Source: SIG575 sp045643165 (lineage in GTDB: Bacteria; Bacillota; Clostridia; Oscillospirales; Acutalibacteraceae). Taken from it: DNA of 7,013 nt. The notes under the pieces were generated by a model. It saw only the letters and a program-made list of their open reading frames with translations. It searched no databases and was not told the origin of the DNA. Shown here in pieces: positions 1 through 6,551 of the stretch (within the stretch, counting starts at the first letter, position 1; every line of letters starts with the position of its first letter). The position numbers and the translations under genes are program-made. Location: assembly GCA_045643165.1 (NCBI GenBank), contig JAZUKF010000088.1, forward strand, positions 1-7,013, written 5' to 3'.

Positions 1-212
1 AAAAAATTGTATCAATCACTCCGAAGAGTGTATCAATCTTTTAAAGCTTTTCTCGCTCATTCACGATACTGACGTATCGCTTTCTTTACTAATTTCGTAT
101 CCGAAATTCTTGGTTCGTACTTCTCGTACTTCTCAAAAAAAATCTCAAGGTTCCTTTTTTCATTCGTTGTTTAATTTTCAAGGTCCGCTACGTTTCCGCT
201 CTTTGCGGAACG
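1..212 (-). other. Putative rRNA operon leader with boxA-like motif and hairpins
   Basis: Read on the minus strand from a predicted start near 212, this stretch begins with a hairpin (stem TTCCGC/GCGGAA, 191-212). It continues with CCTTGAAAATTAAACAA at 183-167, which differs at only two positions from the CTTTGAAAACTAAACAA boxA region that I recall from Bacillus rRNA leaders. Further down are compact perfect hairpins at 108-91 (7-bp stem), 79-64 (6-bp stem) and 30-17 (5-bp stem closed on a UUCG tetraloop), plus a tandem 9-base repeat at 133-116. No open reading frame is credible here. A boxA-type antitermination site just after a very strong promoter is characteristic of rRNA leaders. The 16S gene itself is not in the window, so the call is an inference. 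A leader for a tRNA/5S cluster or a structured small RNA is the alternative. Confidence 0.6.
167..183 (-). promoter_or_regulatory. boxA-like antitermination element
   Basis: The minus-strand sequence CCTTGAAAATTAAACAA lies about 30 to 45 bases after the predicted transcription start. It closely resembles the TTGAAAACTAAACAA element of low-GC Gram-positive rRNA leaders, where Nus factors assemble to prevent premature termination. Similar TTGAAAA strings can also occur in 16S-23S spacers, but the adjacent upstream promoter favours a leader. Confidence 0.55.
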
Positions 213-218
213 TTTAAT

Positions 219-287
219 ATGATATCATAATCATATTCTTTTGTCAAGGCTTTTTTTGAATTTTTTTAAAAAATTTTTCAAAGCCTT
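219..287 (-). promoter_or_regulatory. Strong sigma-A promoter with UP-element-like A-tracts (rRNA type)
   Basis: On the minus strand there is a perfect -35 box TTGACA (247-242), a 17-base spacer (241-225) and a -10 box TATCAT (224-219, one mismatch to TATAAT). This predicts a start near 212. Upstream of the -35, two seven-base A-tracts fall at about -39 to -45 and -49 to -55, one helical turn apart, preceded by a T6 run and an A5 run. This resembles an UP element bound by the RNA polymerase alpha subunit, which is typical of rRNA promoters. The tract also forms an imperfect inverted repeat (AAGGCTTT at 287-280 on the minus strand, pairing with 253-246). An 8-base inverted repeat (216-223/230-237) overlaps the -10 and spacer. 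Confidence 0.75.
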
Positions 288-340
288 TCATATAAGCATT
301 TTTCGGCGGTTTCAACCGTCAAATTCAACTTTTTCCGCTG

Positions 341-358
341 TCAAAACCGTGGTTTTGA
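341..358. repeat. Inverted repeat after sfsA
   Basis: TCAAAACC and GGTTTTGA form an 8-base perfect inverted repeat around a two-base centre, 19 bases past the sfsA stop. It could fold in the 3' end of the operon transcript and protect it, but no T-run follows on either strand, so it is not a typical intrinsic terminator. A second small inverted repeat (CGGTT/AACCG) lies at 307-318. Confidence 0.5.
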
Positions 359-377
359 AAAGCGTGCGTATATACTA

Positions 378-1052
378 TCACTGTGAATTGCAAATGTCAA
401 GAGTTTTTTCGGAAACTTTGCAAGGCAGATTTAAAACCTTAACTCCTGCGGATTTTGCTTCGGACAAAGCCGTTCCGAATTCCGGATGAGTATCAATATT
501 GGGAAAAACTTCTTTAATTCCGGGCATGGCGATAACAAAAGCGATATAACACTCGTAGCCTTCTTTTTGTGCTTTAATCAATTCTCTGAGATGCTTTACT
601 CCTCTTTCGGTGGGTGCATCGGGGAAATATCCTTTTCCGTCAATTTCAAGGGTACATCCTTTTACCTCTATAAATATCTTCCTTTCACCGCATTCAAGGT
701 AAAAATCTATTCTTGAATTTCCGTAGGTATATTCCGGTTTCAGATATGTGATATTTTTAAATAAATCGGGAGAAGTTTCAAGCCATTCCTTCACAACGAT
801 ATTCGGTGCCTGACTGTCGATATTAACCAAACCGAGATTATCTTTGTAAACCGCAACCAAATCATATTTTGTTTTTCTTTCCGGATTATCCGATACACTT
901 AAAATGACTTTTGAATCTTTGAGAAGCAACTCTTTGCATCTGCCTGTATTTTTTACATGAACCGTTTCGATTTTTCCGTCAACCTCAACATGAGCGATAA
1001 ACCGGTTCGGTCGGTCGATAAACCTTGCCGAAACAATATTATTATATTCCAT
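378..1052 (-). CDS. sfsA: SfsA family DNA/RNA nuclease-like protein
   Basis: This encodes a 224-residue SfsA protein (sugar fermentation stimulation protein A), close to the usual family length. Seen in the sequence: an N-terminal OB-fold-like part with the family signature NTGRCKELL (residues 35-43), then a PD-(D/E)xK nuclease-like core with D116 in SRIDFYLE and E129-x-K131 in IFIEVKG. These are followed by the hallmark FPDAPTERG (143-151) and HLREL (154-158). The E. coli homologue was described as a DNA-binding activator of maltose genes, and the fold suggests nuclease activity; its true cellular role is unsettled. The ATG at 1052 is the only early methionine, but its ribosome binding site is weak, with only a GGA 13 bases upstream. 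It starts 20 bases after the GH2 stop, so it is probably the last operon gene, possibly with reduced translation. No convincing terminator follows it. Confidence 0.93.
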   Translation of the reverse strand: MEYNNIVSARFIDRPNRFIAHVEVDGKIETVHVKNTGRCKELLLKDSKVILSVSDNPERKTKYDLVAVYKDNLGLVNIDSQAPNIVVKEWLETSPDLFKNITYLKPEYTYGNSRIDFYLECGERKIFIEVKGCTLEIDGKGYFPDAPTERGVKHLRELIKAQKEGYECYIAFVIAMPGIKEVFPNIDTHPEFGTALSEAKSAGVKVLNLPCKVSEKTLDICNSQ

Positions 1053-1072
1053 TTTTCTTATTTATTCCGTTT

Positions 1073-3373
1073 TTATTTTACATCAATTTCACAGTATCCG
1101 TTTTCCATAGAAGGTGATGAAACTGTAACCTTAATCTTTCCCGCATTCTTTGTACGCACGATTGCAACAGCCCTGCCGTAAAAAGCATGACAGGAATTTG
1201 TGCCGTATTCGTCCTCATTATTGGGATTACCGCTGAAAACTCCCATCAATTCTCCGCCGTCAACCGTACAGGATAAAATGTTATCGCAGTTTGGATTTCT
1301 GTTTCCGTCTTTGTCGCAGATCTCAATATCAAGATAGCACAAATCTCTGTTATCAGACAACAGAAAATCACATTCCGGTATTATCTTTATTCTTTCGGGT
1401 TTACCCACGGTGGACAGTCTGTCCTCGGATAAAAGTTTTCCGTCTTTATACGAACGTGTAACAAGCACTCCCGGTGAATAGGGAATATCCGTTGTTGCGA
1501 TTGCCTTTACCGGTTTAACACGTCCCAATATTTTTCCGTTTAATTCAAATTCGATTTCATCCGCAGTAGAATAAACATCTGTTTTAACAGGTGTTCCGAT
1601 ATATTTTTCATCAAAATTCCAATTATCCGAAACATCGTACCAGTGCCAACCCGTCCCGGTCAACGTGTCGCCGTTATGGGACGGATGAGTGGTAAACGCC
1701 TTGGGAAGAGCGGAAACACTCCATATTGATTCTCTGAAATACGATTGAGGTCTTCTGAAACCGCAAAGATCAAAATCTCCCTGATAACATGTTCTGTAAG
1801 GATAATCAGCCATACACAAACCTTTCAGCATACCCTCTTTCGACCACACGGAGCGTCCTGTTCCAACCTCACCGAGATTATCCCATGCGGTCCAGGTGAA
1901 ATCGCCTAAAACGTAGGGATGTTCGATCACCTTTTGCCATGAATCGTAAAATGTCAATGCATGAGTTTCAGAACCCCAGATAATCCGGTGGGGATATTTT
2001 CCGTGATCCTCCTCATAATTTTGCCAAAGATAGTTGTATCCCACAAAATCGAGAGGTTCAACAAATTTTTCCGTTAATTCCGCAACGGTCTTATCAGCAA
2101 GTTTTGAATGATAATTTTCTTTCAAATCAAGAGAAGACGGTCTGTAAGTGTAAGGACAAACCGTATTGGTAACAGGTCTTGTACTGTCAAGGCTTCTTAT
2201 CAAATCCGTCATTTCACGCTGAATACGGGGAGAATCGGAAATGCCGATTCTTTCGATAATCTCGTTACCTGTTGAATACGAAAAAATGCAGGGATGAATT
2301 CTGTCCCGAAGCACCATATATGATAAATCACGTTTCCACCGGTCATCAAAATACAAACTGTAATCCTGAAAAGTTTTATAATGATTCCACATATCAAAGG
2401 CTTCATCCATAAGGATAATTCCTTCTCTGTCGCAAATTTCCATCATTGCCGTTGATGGCGGATTATGAGAAATACGGATTGCATTAAATCCCGCTTCTTT
2501 TAATTTCAATACTTTCCTTTTTTCCGCACAGGGAAAAGCAGCAGCACCCAGCACACCGTGGTCATGATGAATACATCCGCCTTTAAGTTTTACCGTTTCA
2601 CCGTTAAGTTTCAAACCTTCCTCAACGCTCATGGTGAATTTTCTTACACCGAAGTCAAGTTTTGTTTCATCGGTTATTTTTCCGTCAACTTTAATTGTCA
2701 ACAAAGAAGAGTATAAATACGGATTTTCAAGATTCCAAAGTTTCGGATTATTTATCATAAAATTTTTTCTGAAAAAATTTTTACCCTTATGCAAAGTTAA
2801 TTTTTCTTTTATCTCCGCCGTTTCCGAAGAAAAAGAAAATTCCGCTTCGGTATCAATATCTGCGGTAACGGTTACTTCCATAACCATTTCCGCACAATTC
2901 TTTTTCAGATTTTCGGTATAGATAAACAAATCTCTCGGCTCAACACGGACATTTCCGCCTGTCCAGAGAAATACATCACGGTATATGCCGGCTCCTGCGT
3001 ACCAACGGCTTGAGGGCTGACGGTTGTAAGTGGTAATAACCAGTTTATTAACGCTGTCGCTATGACAGTTTTCCGTAATATCAATAAGGCACGGAGTATA
3101 TCCGTGGGGATGAAAACCAACCTTATCCTCATTGAGATAAACACAGGTATCGGCGTTCGCACCGTCGATATCAAGAAAAATATGTTCATTTTCGGAATTG
3201 AAGTATTTAATATATTCACCTTTACCGCCGGTAAAAAATCCTGTTCTTTCACCGCAAACAGCATGGGGATTTCTGGGCAAAGTTACGGAATAATCATGAG
3301 GCAAGTCTATTATTTTATGTTCTTCTCCCTCATGAGAAAAATACCAGTTATCCGAAAATAGTTTTTTAAGCAT
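1073..3373 (-). CDS. GH2 family glycoside hydrolase, beta-galactosidase-like
   Basis: This 766-residue retaining exo-glycosidase of family GH2 hydrolyses a terminal beta-linked sugar; beta-galactoside is most likely, beta-glucuronide less so. Domain order: N-terminal sugar-binding jelly roll (about 1-145, with SRWYAGAGIYRDVFL at 122-136), an immunoglobulin-like domain (about 146-245), a TIM barrel (about 250-550), then C-terminal domains of the DUF4982 type (about 595-670) and a last beta domain to 766. The acid/base is E371 in STGNEI and the nucleophile E469 in WGSETHA; DFTWTAWDNLGE (491-502) and the barrel motif KGGCIHHDHG (264-273) are typical of the family. There is no signal peptide, so it is probably cytoplasmic. 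The ATG at 3373 is supported by GAGGTG at 3383-3378, four bases upstream. It lies 28 bases after the GH127 gene, suggesting joint attack on the same oligosaccharide. The exact substrate cannot be read from sequence alone. Confidence 0.9.
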   Translation of the reverse strand: MLKKLFSDNWYFSHEGEEHKIIDLPHDYSVTLPRNPHAVCGERTGFFTGGKGEYIKYFNSENEHIFLDIDGANADTCVYLNEDKVGFHPHGYTPCLIDITENCHSDSVNKLVITTYNRQPSSRWYAGAGIYRDVFLWTGGNVRVEPRDLFIYTENLKKNCAEMVMEVTVTADIDTEAEFSFSSETAEIKEKLTLHKGKNFFRKNFMINNPKLWNLENPYLYSSLLTIKVDGKITDETKLDFGVRKFTMSVEEGLKLNGETVKLKGGCIHHDHGVLGAAAFPCAEKRKVLKLKEAGFNAIRISHNPPSTAMMEICDREGIILMDEAFDMWNHYKTFQDYSLYFDDRWKRDLSYMVLRDRIHPCIFSYSTGNEIIERIGISDSPRIQREMTDLIRSLDSTRPVTNTVCPYTYRPSSLDLKENYHSKLADKTVAELTEKFVEPLDFVGYNYLWQNYEEDHGKYPHRIIWGSETHALTFYDSWQKVIEHPYVLGDFTWTAWDNLGEVGTGRSVWSKEGMLKGLCMADYPYRTCYQGDFDLCGFRRPQSYFRESIWSVSALPKAFTTHPSHNGDTLTGTGWHWYDVSDNWNFDEKYIGTPVKTDVYSTADEIEFELNGKILGRVKPVKAIATTDIPYSPGVLVTRSYKDGKLLSEDRLSTVGKPERIKIIPECDFLLSDNRDLCYLDIEICDKDGNRNPNCDNILSCTVDGGELMGVFSGNPNNEDEYGTNSCHAFYGRAVAIVRTKNAGKIKVTVSSPSMENGYCEIDVK

Positions 3374-3401
3374 AACGCACCTCGTTAAACGAAAACAATT
3401 T

Positions 3402-5243
3402 TTATTTCTTCATCCAAACCGTAACGGGTAAATCTTTATTATAAGTTTGTCCGCAGGAAGCGTAGTCGCAAAGCATAATTTCACCGTCATTTGTTTTTAA
3501 AGAATAACATTGTTCGGAATTGAATTTATTATTTTCAGTTTCTTTGACATCTGCAAAGCCATTGTTATTTTCAATATTAACCGGCAACGACACATCTTCA
3601 CCGAACTGTGAATCCCTCGCAAGAACAACAGGTCCCCGGCAAAGAGCAAAATACTTGCTGTCATTTTCGGTCATTTCTTCATCGAGTTGATAATCATTGA
3701 TAATTCTCGTTTTCATATCAAGGTCAAGAGAAATAATATCTCCTTTTTTCCATTCACGTTCAACGGTAACGTATGTACCTGATGAAGCGGTAGTTTCTTC
3801 CCCGTTCACAGTTAATTTTGTACTCTTACTCCATGCGGGAATTCTTATAGAAACGGGACATTTGATATTACTTTCAAGGATTATTTCAACCGCACCGTTT
3901 TTCGGATAATCTGTTTTAATATCAAAAACGGCTTTACCGTCAGGTAAACAAATCTCGGCTTTTCCGGGGATAAAGAAATTTACAACTATTCCGCATTTAC
4001 TTTTCATAACCGCAGTCAAAGGCACAAGGGCAGTACCTGCGTTTGCTATTGCCACACAGCATCCCCACCAAAATCTGTTGCCTATCAAATCCTTATGTCC
4101 GCCCACTCTTAAACCTCTCACTCCGTTGAGAAGCGGAGAGTAACTGTCAAAAGTGAACACCTGACCGGAAACAACATTTCCGTTTACATTGACCGCACCG
4201 TAAAGAGCATTGTAAGCGGATTTTTCCATTTCATCGGCAAAGACGCTGTCCCCTGTCAGACACAGCATCTGATGACAAAGTTTCATCCATGTAACCGTTA
4301 CGCAGGTTTCCTGCATTATACCTTTATATTCCGGATCAAACTGATGAATTCTCGAATGGTCAAAAAGTTCATGTGTTGTACCGGCAGAACCGATAAGAGT
4401 GATATCGGAATTCATTAAGGCTCTGACAAAGTTTTCGGTTGCAACTCTGTATTTTTCAATTCCGGTAACTCTGTAATATTCAAGAAGTCCCTCAAAGCAA
4501 GACATCATTTCATACGCCTTCGTTGTGGGGTACTGATAAGGGTACAGTTTATTTTCAAAAGCCGCTTCAAAAAGATCAAATCCCTTTGCTCCGCCGCTTT
4601 CTATTATATATTCGGCAAAATCGAGATATTTTTTCTCCTTTGTCATAACGAATAGTTTTACGAAAGGTTCTAAAATCGAGGAGGAATTTATACCGAGCCA
4701 AAAATCGGATGTATCAAAAATATTTCTTTTTCCTTCGCCTTCACCCAATGTGTTTATCATATAATCGGCATGTTTTTTCAAAGCGATGATGATTTCATCC
4801 GCTAAAATTTCATCCTTGCAAAATTCAAGGAAATATTCATATCCCAGCATAATATATTTTCTGCACCATACGTCCCAGCCGAAATATTCTTTTCCGACGG
4901 AATAAGTTGAAAATCTGCCGAGATCATCCTGTGCGGTAAGCATATCCCTGCATGAGGCTTCAATGATGTTATACAGTGTTTCATCCTTTGTGCAGCAATA
5001 TGTAAAACATGCACCACGCATCATTTTTCCCCAATATTCACCACGCCAGCCGTTGTCATCGTCATCTGTATTACCGATACGAAACTGGTCAACCATCAAT
5101 GCCCACAAACGTGCATCTTTCAGTTGACTGTCGCAGGTAAAATCAACCATTTTTTCGGGAACGGATTTATATTTTACACTGCCTGTTTCACAGGTGAATA
5201 ACTTATCTGTTTTTTCTCTGTACTCAAAAGCTGAATATTTCAT
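3402..5243 (-). CDS. DUF1680/GH127-type glycosidase, putative beta-L-arabinofuranosidase
   Basis: This is a 613-residue protein of the DUF1680/GH127 group. The characterised Bifidobacterium enzyme HypBA1 of that family releases beta-L-arabinofuranose using a zinc-bound cysteine nucleophile. The matching residues appear conserved: E312 and C314 in QETCVTVTWMKL and the pair C395-C396 in WWGCC would correspond to the zinc ligands, with C395 the nucleophile. E292 in HELF is the best candidate for the acid/base, though it sits 20 residues before E312 rather than the 16 I recall for HypBA1. An alpha/alpha barrel spans roughly 30-410 and beta-sandwich domains follow to 613, including IRIPAWSKSTKLTVNGE (467-483). 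There is no signal peptide and there are many free cysteines, consistent with a cytoplasmic enzyme. The ATG at 5243 has GAGGT at 5253-5249 and overlaps the upstream stop as ATGA, implying translational coupling. Related families such as GH146 could have another specificity. Confidence 0.85.
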   Translation of the reverse strand: MKYSAFEYREKTDKLFTCETGSVKYKSVPEKMVDFTCDSQLKDARLWALMVDQFRIGNTDDDDNGWRGEYWGKMMRGACFTYCCTKDETLYNIIEASCRDMLTAQDDLGRFSTYSVGKEYFGWDVWCRKYIMLGYEYFLEFCKDEILADEIIIALKKHADYMINTLGEGEGKRNIFDTSDFWLGINSSSILEPFVKLFVMTKEKKYLDFAEYIIESGGAKGFDLFEAAFENKLYPYQYPTTKAYEMMSCFEGLLEYYRVTGIEKYRVATENFVRALMNSDITLIGSAGTTHELFDHSRIHQFDPEYKGIMQETCVTVTWMKLCHQMLCLTGDSVFADEMEKSAYNALYGAVNVNGNVVSGQVFTFDSYSPLLNGVRGLRVGGHKDLIGNRFWWGCCVAIANAGTALVPLTAVMKSKCGIVVNFFIPGKAEICLPDGKAVFDIKTDYPKNGAVEIILESNIKCPVSIRIPAWSKSTKLTVNGEETTASSGTYVTVEREWKKGDIISLDLDMKTRIINDYQLDEEMTENDSKYFALCRGPVVLARDSQFGEDVSLPVNIENNNGFADVKETENNKFNSEQCYSLKTNDGEIMLCDYASCGQTYNKDLPVTVWMKK

Positions 5244-6349
5244 ACGGTACCTCGTTTACTTTCTTTTTTCTTATTTATAATAAATTTATTTATCAACAAA
5301 ATCAAAACATCTGTTACGGCACACAGCACTGCCGTCAGTAAAAGAAATACGGGAACACGAACACGAACCGTATCACCCAAAATGAGAACAAAAATATAAT
5401 TGATAATCACCCATGATACGGAATATGCCGATGTAATATTCCTGCTCCATCTTTGGAAAAACAAAAAGACTTTTTCGGGAACTTTACGTACGATAAAATA
5501 GCCGAAACTGATCCATGCCACAACGGCAAAAATATTCGCAAAAGCGTGAACTACGGACATTCTGCAATATGCCTCTTCGGTGGTAAAATCAGAAACTAAC
5601 GGTCCTGTTTTAAATATGATTTTTGAAAGATAATACACCACTATAAGCATACCGAAGCCGACAAGACCGCAGATTTTAAAAAATTTATTTTCATCCTCGG
5701 TCTTTTTCAGCATATTCATAAAAATCCGTCCGAAAACGGGAAAAATTATCCAACCCATAAACGGAAAACCGCCTAATTGCGAAGTGAAATAAATAATACT
5801 CAAAAAAGAATTCGGAAATAAATTTGCAGTAGTATCAAGGGGACATTTAATGGACAGAAACGTATTCAAAACCGACAGAATAACTGCAATAACAGCCAAC
5901 ATCCAATCCTTGATTTTCAATTTTTCCGCAAGCGCTATAAACATAAAGGCAAGTCCGCTGAAAGCTAAAATTTCATCGGGAATTAACCAGTTTATCTCTC
6001 CGAAAGCCACTTTAAAAGACATAACTCTGCCGTAACAAACAAGATACGGCAACATAATAAAAACGATTTGAAAAGGCCATGAAAGGAGAAAGAAAAGCAA
6101 GCCTCTTTTAAATAGTTTATTCGGCGTAGCGTTTTTTGAAAGAACGGTGTTCATTCCGAGAATGAACATAAATGTCTGTGTACCCACCGAACTGTATGCT
6201 AATGTTTTCATTCCACGTGAAAATAAATCGGTAGGAACATCCGCTTTGGCATAAATTGTATAAAACAAATGTACCGCAAGCACGCAGACGACGGCAAATC
6301 CTCTTATCAGGTCTAATTCTTTTCTTCTGCCCACCGTCTTTATTCCCAT
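5240..6349 (-). CDS. Multi-pass membrane acyltransferase-like protein (DUF1624/HGSNAT-like)
   Basis: This is a 369-residue integral membrane protein with about ten hydrophobic segments and a lysine-rich C-terminus that is probably cytoplasmic. The N-terminus carries RRKELDLIRG followed by a helix with H27, the pattern that opens membrane acyltransferases of the heparan-alpha-glucosaminide N-acetyltransferase/DUF1624 and acyltransferase-3 groups. GFPFMGWIIFPVFGRIF (194-210) resembles the conserved mid-protein segment of DUF1624 proteins. By family analogy it would move an acyl group, often acetyl, across or at the membrane onto a sugar; this is inference. I place the start at the ATG at 6349 because AAAGGAG (6365-6359) sits nine bases upstream; an in-frame GTG at 6355 is only three bases from it. 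It is the first operon gene, and its TGA overlaps the GH127 ATG by four bases. YeiB-like or purely structural membrane proteins are alternatives. Confidence 0.75.
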   Translation of the reverse strand: MGIKTVGRRKELDLIRGFAVVCVLAVHLFYTIYAKADVPTDLFSRGMKTLAYSSVGTQTFMFILGMNTVLSKNATPNKLFKRGLLFFLLSWPFQIVFIMLPYLVCYGRVMSFKVAFGEINWLIPDEILAFSGLAFMFIALAEKLKIKDWMLAVIAVILSVLNTFLSIKCPLDTTANLFPNSFLSIIYFTSQLGGFPFMGWIIFPVFGRIFMNMLKKTEDENKFFKICGLVGFGMLIVVYYLSKIIFKTGPLVSDFTTEEAYCRMSVVHAFANIFAVVAWISFGYFIVRKVPEKVFLFFQRWSRNITSAYSVSWVIINYIFVLILGDTVRVRVPVFLLLTAVLCAVTDVLILLINKFIINKKKESKRGTV

Positions 6350-6358
6350 AAGCACTCA

Positions 6359-6365
6359 CTCCTTT
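6359..6365 (-). promoter_or_regulatory. Ribosome binding site deciding the start of the membrane protein
   Basis: AAAGGAG on the minus strand lies nine bases before the ATG at 6349 but only three bases before the alternative in-frame GTG at 6355. Normal spacing therefore favours the ATG and a protein two residues shorter than the GTG version. Confidence 0.75.
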
Positions 6366-6382
6366 AATGCGGATTTTATTTG

Positions 6383-6411
6383 ATTATATCATTTAATAGA
6401 TATTAAGTCAA
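6383..6411 (-). promoter_or_regulatory. Operon promoter, sigma-A type
   Basis: On the minus strand: -35 TTGACT (6411-6406), a 17-base spacer and a perfect -10 TATAAT (6388-6383). The predicted start near 6376 gives a leader of about 27 bases before the ATG at 6349. A short palindrome TGATTATATCA (6381-6391) overlaps the -10 and could be an operator half or chance in AT-rich DNA. I see no catabolite-repression (cre) or AraR-like box. Confidence 0.8.
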
Positions 6412-6476
6412 TTCATATCTTTTTTCTGAATTTACAAAAAAGTTACCGTTAATTAAATTTTTCATCCTTAAAAATA

Positions 6477-6505
6477 TTGCATTTATACTTAAAATAATAT
6501 ATAAT
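6477..6505 (+). promoter_or_regulatory. Divergent promoter for the AMP-forming ligase gene
   Basis: The plus strand shows TTGCAT (6477-6482, a half-match to TTGACA), a 17-base spacer and a perfect TATAAT (6500-6505). A start near 6512 leaves about 40 bases before the ATG at 6552. It lies back-to-back with the operon promoter, the two -35 boxes being about 65 bases apart, so one regulator could act on both. Confidence 0.65.
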
Positions 6506-6551
6506 TGTATAGAAAAATCGGGTATTGTATTCTGAAAAGGTTGTGAATTAT

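Noticed and set aside
9..37. Direct GTATCAAT repeats as a CRISPR or mobile-element end
   Set aside because: There are only two 8-base copies flanking a hairpin, with no array, transposase or target duplication.
246..287. Long A/T-rich inverted repeat as a bidirectional terminator
   Set aside because: Only the outer 8 bases pair cleanly, the inside is A- and T-runs, and it is positioned exactly where an UP element of the minus-strand promoter would be.
341..358. Inverted repeat after sfsA as a rho-independent terminator
   Set aside because: The stem is A/T-dominated, has almost no loop, and no T-run follows on either strand.
241..716. Plus-strand open frames at 241-489 and 486-716
   Set aside because: They lie over the rRNA-type promoter and antisense to sfsA, have no ribosome binding site and give low-complexity, unrecognisable proteins.
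2905..3361. Alternative frames of 119 codons (minus) and 99 codons (plus) inside the GH2 gene
   Set aside because: Both overlap the well-conserved N-terminal domain of the GH2 enzyme and resemble no family.
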